Below the pieces are notes generated by a model. The model made no database searches, was not told where the DNA came from, and saw only the letters and a program-made list of their open reading frames with translations. A stretch of 64,000 nucleotides of DNA, from contig NC_133534.1 in the NCBI RefSeq assembly GCF_048544455.1, positions 32,068,217 to 32,132,216 of the forward strand, read 5' to 3'. Below are positions 1 to 11,130 of this stretch, one piece after another (position 1 is the stretch's first letter; each line of letters opens with the position of its first letter). The position numbers were made by a program, and so were the translations under genes. The DNA comes from Silene latifolia (taxonomy: Eukaryota; Streptophyta; Magnoliopsida; Caryophyllales; Caryophyllaceae).

Positions 1-560
1 GGTGGTTTATTTAGAATAGAATCGTTATTGTTAGAACGGATTAGCGATTAACGATTATCGCGCTAAAAATTAATTTAAGTCAGAAAATGAATTATTTTTC
101 AAAAAAAAATTCGGACGAAAAACATTTTTATCCAGACGTAGGTCGAGACTAAAAAAAATTTCGTCCAGACCTAGGTCCAGTCGAAATATATATCCGTCCG
201 GTAAAAAAAAATTTGTTTTTTTTTTTCAAAAAAAAAATTCCGGACGAAAAAAAAATTTCGTCCGTAAAAAAAAAAAGTAAAATTCCGAACGAAAATATTA
301 TTAAAACCGTTACTAATATCGTTGTTACCGTATGTTTAAAACCGTTTTAATCGAAAAGTTCGTAAATTAAATATGATTTTTTTCCGAAAAACCGTCTTTT
401 TTTGTTTTAGAAAGATGAGAGAGAGAGAGAGAGACAAGAGGAAGTTAATGAGGGGCAAAATTGGAAAGATGTGTTAATTGTCGACGATAATTAGTAAAAG
501 TGTCGACGATATTTAACACGACCTTACCCATTTTCAGAGGTTTGGTATAAGGGCAATTAT
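1..560. repeat. AT-rich low-complexity DNA with CGGACGAAA-type motifs
   Basis: No gene is visible. From about 90 to 300 short inverted or direct motifs of the type CGGACGAAAAA / TTTTTCGTCCG recur between runs of A and T, and GAGAGA repeats sit at about 415-434. This is probably part of a degenerate transposon end or LTR, but no terminus was found. Confidence 0.4.
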
Positions 561-579
561 TAAAGCCTAGTAACTATTA

Positions 580-894
580 CTCCCCCTTATTCACTATTTT
601 CTTCTCTATTTCCTTAAACGAATTATTCAGGTTTTCTTTCCCTTTCTTATTTTGGAAACTGTTACTCTTATTTTATTCATCCCTCTCTCATATCACCAAA
701 CCCCACTCAACTCTTTTACTCCTATTTTATTCATTTCCTTAAAGTTTGTGACCCACAATTCCTTATTTAACTCTTAATAATTCATCCATCTTTTCTATCA
801 CCAAATCTAACTCAACTTTTTTACTCTTATTTTATTCTTCGCCTTAATATTTGTGCCCACAAACAAAAGGAAGAAAATATAGATTAGGAGGGAG
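580..894. mobile_element. Stowaway-like MITE
   Basis: The ends are inverted: the left begins CTCCCCCTTATTCAC and the reverse complement of the right begins CTCCCTCCTAATCTA. TA dinucleotides at 578-579 and 895-896 are the expected Tc1/mariner target duplication. At 315 bp with no coding capacity it is non-autonomous. Confidence 0.65.
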
Positions 895-1103
895 TACTTC
901 CCAAGAGAGGTAATCCATTACCCACCACCCATCTAGTGGCAGATTTTGGTTGTCCTGGGCCAGGCCACCCTGAAGTTCAGCCCAATTTTCAACAACTCCA
1001 AAGCATATTGTATTAGATGCAACATAAATGGAATGATTTTGTTTGTTGGCCCCCTCGTATTTTTACCCCAAGCCCAAGTTTACAATTTACGGGATTATGA
1101 CTT

Positions 1104-1430
1104 ATGAGTAGACCTGGCAAAATCAACCCGACCCGATTGACCCGATTCGAAAAGGCTGACCCGAGACCCGAAATTGACTTGAATTGTCGCACTCGAATGA
1201 CGCCCGAAACCCGAATTAACCCGACCCGACCCGAAAATGACCCGAGCTTTCATAGACCCGTATTAACCCGACTCGAAATGACCCGACCTGAAACTACCCA
1301 ACCCGAAAATGACCCGACAAAACATAACTTTAATTGGCCCCAAAAGACTTAAATTGCTTTTTTCCTTCTTAATCATTGACCCGAAAATGACCCGACCCGA
1401 AATGACCCGATCCGCTTGACCCATCTTTCA
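1104..1430. repeat. Degenerate GACCCG/CCCGAA motif array
   Basis: Dozens of variants of GACCCGA, ACCCGAAAT and CCCGACCCG are packed without a fixed period. The open frame through it is a by-product of missing stops in the motif. Reverse-strand relatives (CGGGTC/GGGTT) appear near 12.9, 13.6, 18.3 and 50.4 kb. Confidence 0.6.
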
Positions 1431-1831
1431 CTTTAGACGCATATATCCATTTATAGTGAGATTAATTGTTACATAATAGTGTCGTCTCAAAGTGTAAAAC
1501 TATAACACAATAACTACTCTTATTTCTAATTATTACCGTATAGCTTAGGTTGTTTAATATCGGATCAAGTTTTTGCAATTAAATTATTATTCACCATTGA
1601 TGAATTCCATCAGAAAAAAAAAAATCTTATCCAACACAAATTATACGGAGTATAATGCTCTATTAATTTTCACAAAATCTTAAGAGAGAAGGTCTCTCAT
1701 TAGTTAGAGATGTTTTAACCAATTGAAACGAAAAAACGAAGAACATGTGAAATTGTGAACAGTAGGTTCTTAATTTGAATCCTCTCTCCTTCATAACATA
1801 TTAACCTTTCACAAAATCTCATTGAAGACGG

Positions 1832-1863
1832 CGATATCCGTCACAAACTTGTGACGGATATCG
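1832..1863. repeat. Perfect 15-bp-stem hairpin
   Basis: Positions 1832-1846 are the exact reverse complement of 1849-1863, with a 2-base loop (AC) between. The stem contains GATATCCGTCACAA. It resembles the ATATCCGTC ends of the palindromic MITE at 11694, so it may be a relic of such an element. Confidence 0.6.
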
Positions 1864-2152
1864 TTTCCTCTCATAAAATACCCATGAGAGGTGAGTGGGA
1901 AATCACATAGGGGGTGCCCCACCTTTTCCCTCTCCCTTTTTGTGAGAGATCTTCAGCTTGATCTCATCACAAGCAAGACGTTTTGATTGTAAGATAATAT
2001 CTCAGTAAACATATTAAGAGACCGGTTTTTCATGAGACTTAGTCTATATCTAGAGTTTCGTACTCATTTATAATTCGTATTACTTCGTATTTGTCAAACT
2101 TAATGAGAGCAGTTCATGTGAATTGAAAACCCTTCATCTATATTTGATTATG

Positions 2153-2503
2153 GCCCTGTTTGGTACTCAGCTGATTATAATTAGCAGAAAAAGATTGGTT
2201 AAGCAGATTACAAATGAAGATTTGATTGGCATGTTTGACTAGAATATTACAATTAGCAGATTTAGCAGAAGTGTGTGGTAATTAGCGGGTTTAATAAATA
2301 GATTGTTGTATACATGTGTAAATTATAGACATATTCATTTTTTATAATCTACTAAAGTGAATATGCTGGTAGGAGGAGCATATTGGAAAACAGTAGATGG
2401 AGCTCAATCTACTGTTTCAATATGTCATTTACCAAACATGTATTTTAGTAGATTGTTGAGTCAAACATGCTAAAAACTTGAATATGCTAAACCAAACACC
2501 CCC
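2153..2503. mobile_element. MITE, family M1 (copy 1)
   Basis: The left end is GGCCCTGTTTGGTAC and the right end ACCAAACACCCCC, an imperfect inverted repeat. The interior has AGCAGATT and AGCATATT motifs and a segment (GTGGTAATTAGCGG) shared with the copy at 41882-42313; related fragments lie near 8375 and 14930. No transposase. Superfamily and target duplication were not settled. Confidence 0.55.
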
Positions 2504-2721
2504 TATGTATTAGAGTTTATATAATACATCTTGATAAGATCTAAAGTATATCAAAATATTCAAATACCCATAATTTGGCACCCTGAAAATTTCTTTCAAG
2601 ATCTGCCAGTGCCCCCATCAGTAACAATTACTGGAGTAATAAAACTCAATGTTTTCATTTCATCCGTGTGTATTTTGCTCTCTCCCTCTCATCAGGTATC
2701 CTCTTCACTCTCCTCTTTTCT

Positions 2722-3270
2722 TGTTAAGTTATTCTCTCATTAATTGAGAGGGATAAACACAATAAGTGAACGAGATGTTTCACATGATTTAAGTCATTGA
2801 AACTCATCTAGTAAATGAATAACGTAGATGCATTTACTAAAGAAATTGATAAAACTCATTTGCTAAATGAATGTGGGGAAAAACATTCATTTTAGCGTTT
2901 AATATTGGAGTAAGTTAAACCTTCATCATCACATATAAATACGTGAGATTGAAGAGCATATTTCATCAATCACAAATACAAAACATATATTATTAATCCA
3001 CAATAATTAGTATTATTATTGTGAGAGTTTTGTGAGAAAAGAAAGCCACTGTTAATAGTGAGAGATATCCACCTTATTAAGGTGACGACTTGTAATCCTA
3101 CTACAAATATTATAGTGGAAGAATTGGACACTCGTCCCGCGGTTGTTTACCTATTTGGGTTTTTCCGCGTAACCAAAAATTCTATTGTGTCTTTGTCTCA
3201 ATTTAATTTACTCACTTTATTTATTTTTCCCGTAATTACACAAAGAGGGAAATACGAGTTTTTCCCAACA
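2722..3270 (+). repeat. 5' LTR of copia element
   Basis: It runs from TGTTAAGTTATTC to TTTTTCCCAACA and is 549 bp, the same as the 3' LTR. A small ORF from 3058 lies in the R/U5 part and recurs in the 3' LTR; it is not regarded as a gene. Confidence 0.95.
2934..2941 (+). promoter_or_regulatory. TATA box in 5' LTR
   Basis: TATAAATA lies 381 bp upstream of the gag ATG at a position typical of the U3 promoter. The same motif is at 7530-7537 in the 3' LTR. Confidence 0.5.
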
Positions 3271-3271
3271 G

Positions 3272-3283
3272 TGGTATCAGAGC
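3272..3283 (+). other. Primer-binding site (initiator tRNA-Met type)
   Basis: TGGTATCAGAGC follows the 5' LTR directly after one G. It matches the complement of the plant initiator tRNA-Met 3' end, the usual copia primer. Confidence 0.9.
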
Positions 3284-3319
3284 CACGTTAGTGGGCTCAT
3301 TATAAATTCTTGTGTTATT

Positions 3320-4456
3320 ATGGAGACTACCGTCGCTCATTATGATGGTGACATGTTTAAACTCACGGCTGATAATTATTCCTATTGGAAGCCAATGATG
3401 GAGGATCATTTATATTGTAAAGATTTGTATGAGCCTATCATTAGTGAAGACAAGCCGGAAGGAAAATCAGACAAAGATTGGGATCTCCTTAATCGGAAAG
3501 CGGTCGCTATGATACGTAAATATATCGACCGAAGTTTATTTGAGCATGTGGCTACTTTCACTAATGCCCATGAATTATGGTCAAAACTTGAATCTATGAT
3601 TCAAAAGAAAACTCCTAGAAATAAAGCTCTTCTCGTAAGACGATTGGTGAAGTTAGATTATAAAGATGGTCAAGGCATGATTGAACACTTGAACAATTTC
3701 AAGGGTCTTGTAAACCAGTTAACCAAGGTGGATATGAAGATTGATGATGAGCTACAAGCACTATTGCTTTTAAGCTCTCTTCCTGAGAGTTGGGACACTT
3801 TAGTTGTTACACTCAGTAACTCATCCCTTGAAGGAAATCTCACCATGGATGTCGTTACTGACAGTCTTCTAAATGAAGAAGCCAGGAGAAAGGAACGTGG
3901 TATTTCAATGATTCGAGATGTTAATGTTGTTGAAAACAGAGGCAGAAGTGAAAATCGTGATAACTCTAGAAACAAGGGGCGTGACAAGTCAAGAGGAAGA
4001 TCCAAATCTCGTTCTAGAGCAAGCGTCACTTGTTATTATTGTGGTAAACCGGGTCATAGAAAACCCGAATGTCGAAATCTGAAGAGAGACCAGAAAAATG
4101 GTACGGTCAAGCCCGATCAAATTGACCCAAAGAAGAAAGAAGAACAAGCACCAATTGTCGCAATTGAGGAAGAAACCGATATATTTATAATCGGAGAAGA
4201 CAATTATCTCAATTTAGCTTACGATGAAAGCCTATGGATTGTCGATTCGGGTGCATCATTTCACATCACCCCACATGAATGGTTATTTTCATCCTACAAG
4301 AAAGGTGATTTTGGTACGGTGAAAATGGGATATCAAGTCACAAGCAAAACTGTTGGCTTAGGAGATATTCAACTAGTGACTAGTACCGGTTGTAAGCTTA
4401 TGTTGAAGGATGTGAGACATGTACCCGATATGCGGCTTAATCGATGTCGGTGGTAA
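3320..4456 (+). pseudogene. copia gag and protease part of the polyprotein
   Basis: This open stretch of 378 codons begins 36 bp after the primer site. The N-terminal half is the copia gag region (DUF4219/UBN2-like, about residues 1-190). A basic RS/RG-rich stretch leads to a CCHC knuckle CYYCGKPGHRKPEC at residues 238-251, which binds RNA. The protease follows with the catalytic triplet DSG at residues 309-311 in the context WIVDSGASFHITP. The frame is lost near 4440 just before the GAG-pre-integrase region, where the homology jumps frames more than once within about 40 bp. It would encode the capsid and the maturation protease if intact. Confidence 0.85.
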
Positions 4457-4836
4457 ACTTGATGATCTTTGGGTATATGAATTACTTTGGTGACGGAAAG
4501 TGGAAGCTCACCAATGGTAATATGATTGTCGCTCGAGGAAAGAAAGAAGGTACCTTATATTTCACCCATGGGCGCTTATTCAAGGGGGAGGCAAATATTG
4601 CTCATGATAATTCTTCCTTGGAGTTATGGCATAAAAGGTTAGGGCATATGAGTGAGAAAGGATTACAAATTCTCTCACAAAAAGACCTACTAACAAAGGT
4701 GAAAGGTAAATCTCTTGATCCTTGCACACACTGCTTAGCAGGCAAGCAGCATAGAGTCTCATTTAAAAGATCCAGTTCGCCATCTAGAAGAAAATATATC
4801 CTAGATTTGGTTCATGCGACGTTTGCTCTATGTTGA
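4444..4836 (+). pseudogene. copia GAG-pre-integrase fragment
   Basis: The second frame of the broken polyprotein. It carries the HHCC zinc-binding region that opens copia integrases: WHKRLGHMS is followed about 40 residues later by CTHCLAGK. The frame is lost again around 4812-4836, where the integrase core starts in another frame and overlaps it. The ATG at 4444 is not a natural start. Confidence 0.8.
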
Positions 4837-5209
4837 AAAATCTCAAGGAGGTGCATCTTATTTTGTCACCTTTATTGATGATCATTCGAGAAAAGATTGG
4901 TTATATTTGTTGAAAACCAAAGACCAGGTACTCCAATCCTTTAAGGAATTTCATGCCATGGTGGAACGTCGGACGGTAAGTAAGAAGTTAAAGTGCGTCC
5001 GTCTTGATAATGGTGGTGAATACCGTGGTCCATTTGAAGATTATTGCAAGTCTTTTGGCATTCGACTAGAAAAGACTCCTCCGAAGACACCTCAGCTAAA
5101 TGGCATAGCTGAAAGAATGAACCAGACTATTTGTGAAAGAGTTCGATGTATGTTATCTCACGCAAAACTCCCAAACTCATATGGGGAGAAGTGTGAAGAC
5201 TGCTATTGA
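4814..5209 (+). pseudogene. copia integrase core fragment
   Basis: The third frame holds the rve integrase core: FVTFIDDHSRKDWLY, then the second catalytic aspartate in VRLDNGGEYRG, and the catalytic glutamate in NGIAERMNQT. The first catalytic aspartate lies just upstream at the frame change near 4815. A further shift near 5190 moves the reading to the frame of the reverse transcriptase part. Integrase inserts the cDNA into the genome. Confidence 0.85.
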
Positions 5210-6992
5210 TATTATCAATCTCTCGCCATCAAACTCTTTAAATAGAGGCATTCCAGATGAAGTATGGTCGGGAAAGAAGATATCTTATGATCACCTGAAG
5301 GTATTTGGTTGTCGCGCATTCGTCCACATTCCAAAGGACGAGCGAGCCAAACTTGATTCAAAAACCAGGCAATGTATTTACCTTGGCTCACCCAAAGATG
5401 AATTTGGCTATAGATTATGGGATCCAGTCAAAAGAAAGGTCGTGAGAAGCCGAGATGTTGTATTTTTTGAGGATCAAACAATAGAAGACCTCAAGGAGTC
5501 TGAGAAGTCTCAGCCTCATATTATTGTTCGTGATAATTCTTCACCATCCCCCATGGTACCCGATGATATAGGGAGAGAAGAAAGAGAACAAAATCATGAT
5601 CAGAATGCTGAACAATTTGAAGCAGATGATATAAATACTCAGGTTCAACCTGAACCACGTCGTGGCAGTAGAGAACGACGTCCATCCACTAGATATAGTG
5701 AAGAAGAGTATGAACTTATCGCTGATGCAGGGGAGCCTCAGAATTATCGAGAAGTACTAACCAGCGATCATAAAGAAGAATGGGAGAAAGCTATGCAAGA
5801 AGAAATGCAATCCTTGCATGAGAATTACACTTATGATCTAGTGGAGTTGCCTAAAGGAAAACGAGCGTTGAGATGTAAATGGGTGTTCAAGCTCAAGAAT
5901 GAAGAGAACAACCCTAAACCTCGATACAAAGCTCGAATTGTTGTTAAGGGATGCAATCAGAAAAAGGGGATTGATTTTGATGAGATATTTTCCCCTGTTG
6001 TGAAGATGTCATCCATCCGAGTTGTAATGGGTCTAGCTGCTAGTCTAGATTTGGAGATTGAGCAACTCGATGTGAAAACTGCATTCTTACATGGAGATCT
6101 TGACGAGGAGATTTATATGGAGCAACCTGAAGGATTCGAAAAACCAGGTAAAGAAAATCTCGTCTGTCGTCTTAACAAAAGTCTTTATGGTTTGAAGCAA
6201 GCACCACGACAATGGTATAAGAAATTTGATTCCTTCATGATCGAGCACGGTTTTAACAAAACACAGACTGATCATTGTGTTTTCATGAAGAGGTACGCAA
6301 GTGGTGATTTCATCATACTATTGTTATATGTTGATGATATGTTAATTGTTGGGCAAGATAAGCTGAAAATTGCATCGCTCAAGAAAGCTCTAAGCAAATC
6401 ATTTGCTATGAAAGATTTGGGACCGGCAAGACAAATCCTTGGGATAAAAGTTATTCGTGATCGAGAGAAGAAACTCTTATGGCTATCCCAAGAGAGATAT
6501 ATTGAGAAAGTCCTTGAGAAATTCAAGATGAACAATGCCAAACCGGTTAGTATGCCACTTCCTGGACATATCAAACTCAGTAAGAAGCAAAGTCCAGTTA
6601 GTGAGAATGAAAGATTCGAGATGCAGAATGTCCCTTATTCTTCCGCTGTTGGCAGTCTAATGTATGCTATGATATGTACAAGACCCGACATTGCTTATGC
6701 AGTCGGAGTAGTTAGTCGCCATTTATCTAATCCCGGAAAGGAACATTGGTTCGCTGTGAAATTGATATTTAGATATCTCCGGGGAACGAGCAATAGATGC
6801 TTATGTTTTGGTAAAGGTGAACCTTTGCTAAAAGGTTATTGTGATGCAGACATGGCAGGCGATGTCGACTCCAGAAAATCGACATCGGGTTATTTGACTA
6901 CTTTTGCAGGGGGGGCTGTATCTTGGCAGTCTAAACTGCAAAAATGTGTTGCGTTGTCAACTACCGAGGCCGAGTATATTGCAAGTATTTGA
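5133..6992 (+). pseudogene. copia integrase C-terminus, reverse transcriptase and RNase H fragment
   Basis: The longest open stretch of the polyprotein (619 codons). True homology starts near 5190 with the end of the integrase (VWSGKKISYDHLKVFGC). The reverse transcriptase has WVFKLK, the catalytic aspartate in QLDVKTAFLHGDL and the metal-binding YVDD at 6327-6338. RNase H follows with GYCDADMAGD and TTEAEYIA. A frameshift near 6985 splits the RNase H domain. Palm motifs are intact, so decay looks recent and due mainly to small indels. Confidence 0.9.
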
Positions 6993-7299
6993 AGCTTGTA
7001 AGGAAATGTTATGGCTGAAGAATTTCTTGCTAGAACTTGGTCAAAAGCAAGAAAAATATGTTCTGCTTTGTGATAATCAAAGCGCTATTCACTTAGCTAA
7101 AAATCCAGCCTATCATTCAAGATCCAAACACATCGATGTTCGATATCATTGGATTCGAGATGTGTTAGAAGAAAGGAAGCTTCTACTTGATAAAATTCAC
7201 ACTGATGACAATTGGTCCGACATGATGACCAAGACCATATCAACAAAGAAGTTCGATGATTGTTGTGGTGGTTCCGGTGTGGTGATACCCTCCAATTAA
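6904..7299 (+). pseudogene. copia RNase H C-terminal fragment
   Basis: The final frame. Homology begins around 6985 with EACKEMLWLKNFLLELG and continues through CDNQSAIHLAKNP and SKHIDVRYHWIRD, all conserved in the C-terminal half of copia RNase H. It ends with a stop 18 bp before the 3' LTR, at the position expected for the polyprotein end. The first 27 codons are out-of-frame sequence. Confidence 0.85.
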
Positions 7300-7303
7300 G
7301 TCG

Positions 7304-7314
7304 AGAAGGGGGAG
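7304..7314 (+). other. Polypurine tract of copia element
   Basis: GAAGGGGGAGA lies three bases before the 3' LTR and is the expected plus-strand primer. Confidence 0.8.
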
Positions 7315-7317
7315 ATT

Positions 7318-7866
7318 TGTTGGGTTATTATCTCTTTAATTGAGAGGGATGAACACAATAAGTGAACGAGATGTTTCACATGATTTAAGTCATTGAAACT
7401 CATCTAGTAAATGAATAACGTAGATGCATTTACTAAAGAAATTGATAAAACTCATTTGCTAAATGAATGTGGGGAAAAACATTCATTTTAGCGTTTAATA
7501 TTGGAGTAAGTTAAACCTTCATCATCACATATAAATACGTGAGATTGAAGAGCATATTTCATCAATCACAAATACAAAACATATATTATTAATCCACAAT
7601 AATTAGTATTATTATTGTGAGAGTTTTGTGAGAAAAGAAAGCCACTGTTAATAGTGAGAGATATCCACCTTATTAAGGTGACGACTTGTAATCCTACTAC
7701 AAATATTATAGTGGAAGAATTGGACACTCGTCCCGCGGTTGTTTACCTATTTGGGTTTTTCCGCGTAACCAAAAATTCTATTGTGTCTTTGTCTCAATTT
7801 AATTTACTCACTTTATTTATTTTTCCCGTAATTACACAAAAAGGGAAATACGAGTTTTTCCCAACA
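7318..7866 (+). repeat. 3' LTR of copia element
   Basis: From TGTTGGGTTATTA to TTTTTCCCAACA, 549 bp. Nearly all differences from the 5' LTR are in the first 35 bases; one more is an A/G change near the end. Confidence 0.95.
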
Positions 7867-7871
7867 TTTCT

Positions 7872-8312
7872 TATGAACTCTAGCTAAAGCTCTTTCCTCT
7901 AGTAATAGTTTCCCATAACTTGCCAAACATTGAACCCAAGAAAAATTTCCCCCACTGACATCTTCTCCCTGTAATCTTTTCCCCTTTAACACCTCCCCCT
8001 AATTAACTTCCCGGATAACAAGCAGGCCCTAATACTCATAAACAAAATAACACAAAATCATTATTCATTTTTCACAACTTCAAAATAATTGAAGTTAAAT
8101 TGTCTAGAAATAAAATCTGGACATTTGAGACTAATTGAAGTTTATAGAGAGAGCCATCAGAGAGGAGTGTATTAGAGAGGAACTTTTTCACTTTTATTTA
8201 ATAAATACTCCGTATACTAAATGGGCTTTTACTTTTATTTGATTTACCACTCAGTTCCTCCAAGTTACTTGATTGGTTTCTTATTTATTTATTCACGGTT
8301 TTATACTTAAAA
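7872..8312. other. Intergenic DNA, no feature recognised
   Basis: AT-rich single-copy-looking sequence with no ORF, RNA gene or clear repeat. Confidence 0.5.
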
Positions 8313-8346
8313 CTAGTTTTACAACCGTGCAGGAAATGCACGGTTA
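8313..8346 (-). mobile_element. Helitron 3' terminus (minus strand)
   Basis: Read on the minus strand the sequence is AACCGTGCA, a short loop, TGCACGGTT (a hairpin), GTAAAA, then CTAG at 8316-8313 followed by T. This is the hairpin-CTRR end of plant Helitrons inserted before T. The 5' TC end at higher coordinates was not located. Confidence 0.6.
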
Positions 8347-8374
8347 ATTTATAATGTAAGTAAAATATAAATAT

Positions 8375-8545
8375 GACCACGTTTGGTAAACAGTATATTA
8401 GGTGAAATTGGTAGATTTCAGCTTAAATAGTAGTTTGACCAATCAATCTACTAATTTTAAGTATTTGGTTAATGACATATTCTAATAGCATATCGGTCGA
8501 AATCTACTGTTTTTGAATATGCTGCTAATCATCATATATTATATT
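8375..8545. mobile_element. MITE family M1 fragment (copy 2)
   Basis: Begins ACGTTTGGTAAACAGTA and has TAGCATATCGG, AATCTACTG and AATATGCTG motifs typical of the copies at 2153 and 41882. It is shorter and lacks a clear right end. Confidence 0.4.
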
Positions 8546-8624
8546 AAAACAATAACCGCCAACCCCTTTAATCGCCACGTGTCAATGCCCCTTCAGATGC
8601 CACGTGTCACTCTCTACTTTATTT

Positions 8625-8625
8625 A

Positions 8626-8699
<74 letters not shown>
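8625..8699. repeat. (AAT)n microsatellite
   Basis: About 25 uninterrupted AAT units directly abut the truncated 5' end of the LINE at 8701. Confidence 0.95.
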
Positions 8700-8700
8700 G

Positions 8701-10966
8701 ATGAGCTCACTGCCACAGTACTTCTACAATAAAATTGCAGATAGGCGCATCAGAAATACTATTGGCACTCTTAAGGATGCTGATGGTAACATTTGTAAGG
8801 GGCATGCTGCTATAGGAGGGGCTTTTGTTGATTATTACAGGAAGCTGTAAGGCACTTCTTCTCCTATAAAACCTCTACCTTCTGAGCTCTTTACCACAAG
8901 AGTTCTAGATGAGGGCCAAAAGCAAACTCTAGTGGCTCCTTTTTCTAACCTGGAGCTACTTACTGCTTTGAAGTCCATTGATCGTCATAAAAGTCCTGGG
9001 GTGGATGGATTCACTTCTGGCTTCTTTCTTGATACTTGGCCTATTGTTGGAGAGGATTTCCAAGCAGTTGTTCATGAGTTCTTTGAGAAGGGTACTCTGT
9101 CCAAGGCTGCCACTTCCACTTTGCTGGTGCTGGTTCCTAAGACTGATACACCTTCTTCTGTGTTTGAATACAGGCCCATTGCGTGTTGTACCACCTTGTA
9201 AAATGGTGGCTAACAGAATTAAGGAGGTCCTTCATAGTCTGGTGGGCTGGGAGCAGACAGCTTTTGTCAAGGATAGGGACTTGTTTGATAATTCCTCTCT
9301 TGCACATGAGCTCACTGCCAAATATACTCGGGCTAGAATCACTCCCAGGTGCCTACTGAAAGTTGATATAAGGAAGGCTTTTGATTCTGTCAACTGGGAG
9401 TTTATGCAAGCCTGCTTGGTTCTATATGGCTTTCCTCGTGTTTTTGTGAGGTGGGTAATGAAGTGTATCACTTCTCCTCATTTCTCCCTAGCTGTGAATG
9501 GAGGGGTGGAGGGCTTCTTTAAAGGGCAGAGGGGTCTTTGCCAAGGGGATCCTCTTTCTCCTTACCTCTTTGTCCTTGCAATGGAGGTCCTTTCTAGACT
9601 ACTCAGGAGATTTCCAACTTACCCTGGGTTTTCCTACCACCCAATGTGTGTGCAGCTTCACCTTACTCACTTGGTTTTTACGGATGACCTGCTGGTTTTT
9701 ACTAGGGGGGACCTCCCATCTGTTATAGCTGTGGCTAATTGCTTGAATGAATTTGCAGCTCTCTCTGGCCTTGCTGCTAATCCCCTGAAAACCAATGTCT
9801 ACTTTGGAGGAGTGGGGGAGCCAGTTAAAAAGATGATTATGGATGTTACGGGTTTCAGGGAAGGGGAGTTCCCTTTTAGATATCTTGGCTTGCCTTTAAC
9901 CACTTCCAGGTTCACTGCTACCATGTTTAACCCCATGCTTGATAAGATCAGAGCTTAAATAATGCACTGGGCAAATCATTCTCTTAGCTATGCAGGGAAG
10001 GCTACTCTTATTAACTCGGTTATTTTTGGCATACAGAATTTTTGAGGGGCCAGCATCTTGCTTCTTAAGGGGATTGTTAAAAAACTTCAGAAAATTTGTA
10101 AAGATTTTTTCTGGGGCATTGCTGAAGGAAGAAGGAGAATGGTCTTTAAGGGTTGGACTGGTTTTTGTCTTCCTAGAAGGGAGGGTGGGCTTGATATCAA
10201 GGAAATATTGAGCTGGAATAAATGCCAAATGGTAAGGTGGATATGGAAGTTGATTTATAAACCCAACTGTCTTTGGTCTGCCTGGATTACTCATTATATG
10301 CTAAAGGGTGAGTCTATCTGGCATGCTACAAGCTCTTCTACACACTCTTGGTTCTGGAAATCAGTGTTGCTCATAAAGGATATGCTACTTCAATTGTCTA
10401 GACACTCCAATGCGTCTAAACTCTTAGCTAATTGCACTAAGGATGATAAGTTGCAGATGGGTATGTTATATCAAATTCTTAGGCCTAAAGCACCTGCTGT
10501 CAGCTGGTTCAGGACCATCCATGATGCTGCTATTCTTCCTAAGCATGCTGTTATTGGTATTTTGGCTTGCCAAAATAAGCTTGCAACTGTTGACAACCTA
10601 AAGCTTCGTGGCATTCCTTTGGCCAATCGTTGTGTTCTATGTGGGCAAGCTGAGGAAAGCACTCAACATCTCTTCTTTGTGTGCAATTTTTCTGCTCAAG
10701 TTTGGGGCTCTGTTTGTCAGTTGATTGGTACTTTTAATCCTCCATCCTCCTTGCATCTGCTACTTCACTAGTTTAAGCAATATAATAGAGGATGTGCCCG
10801 GGTGAAAGTTACTAGGAGATGCTTATTGGCGACTTCCATTTATGTGATCTGGAGAGAAAGAAATGCTCGGATTTTCCATGACAGAGGCCTACCACCTGCA
10901 GTTCTGATTAGAAAAATCTCTTATCTTGTTGCTACTCGGATGTATCACTATTCAGTAGGTCGATAA
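8701..10966 (+). pseudogene. LINE ORF2 remnant (reverse transcriptase and zf-RVT)
   Basis: Homology starts at the truncation with FYNKIADRRIRNTIG. The reverse transcriptase is clear: SPGVDGFTSGFF, LKVDIRKAFDSVNW, QGDPLSPYLF and the palm motif FTDD where FADD is usual. A frameshift lies near 9200. In-frame stops occur at 8848-8850, 9956-9958, 10043-10045 and 10769-10771. After the palm comes KICKDFFWG, then a zf-RVT block with CVLCGQAEESTQHLFFVC near 10630-10690, and a C-terminal IYVIWRERNARIF block ending at 10966. In life it would copy LINE RNA at a nicked target; this copy is dead. Confidence 0.85.
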
Positions 10967-11126
10967 TTGTTGGATTTTGTTTTGGCTTGATGTCCAAGTA
11001 GCTTATTAGCGCACTTGGTAGGCTTTATCCGTGGCTAAGTGGGTCTTGTAATGTCCTGATTTTTAAATTAATGAGAAGCTCCCCCTGCATTCATTGCAAA
11101 GAAGAAGAAGAAGAAGAAGAAGAAAG
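8701..11126 (+). mobile_element. 5'-truncated L1-type LINE with (GAA)n tail
   Basis: A non-LTR retrotransposon fragment holding reverse transcriptase and the plant zf-RVT region, followed by about 130 bp of 3' UTR and a (GAA)n tail at 11099-11126. ORF1 and the endonuclease are missing. The 5' end coincides with the (AAT)n array, and no target duplication could be defined. A tail of GAA units rather than plain A is noteworthy. Confidence 0.85.
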
Positions 11127-11130
11127 AAAG

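Larger units (their letters stand above)
2722..7866 (+). mobile_element. Ty1/copia LTR retrotransposon
   Basis: The element is 5145 bp with two 549-bp LTRs and a perfect 5-bp target duplication TTTCT (2717-2721 and 7867-7871). The internal region has, in order, a tRNA-Met primer site, gag with a CCHC knuckle, aspartic protease, integrase, reverse transcriptase, RNase H and a polypurine tract, the copia order. I count about six LTR differences by eye, so insertion is fairly recent. The polyprotein frame is broken at several places, so the copy is not expected to move by itself. Lineage is uncertain; the gag start looks Tork/Tnt1-like. Confidence 0.95.

Noticed and set aside
1104..1352. Protein-coding ORF rich in R, P and T
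   Set aside because: Produced by the GACCCG motif array.
3272..3283. tRNA gene fragment (TGGTATCAGAGC)
   Set aside because: It is a retrotransposon primer site; no tRNA cloverleaf surrounds it. The same applies at 39805 and 45516.
3058..3291. Small protein gene of 77 codons, present twice (also 7654-7887)
   Set aside because: It lies inside the copia LTR and is duplicated because the LTR is.
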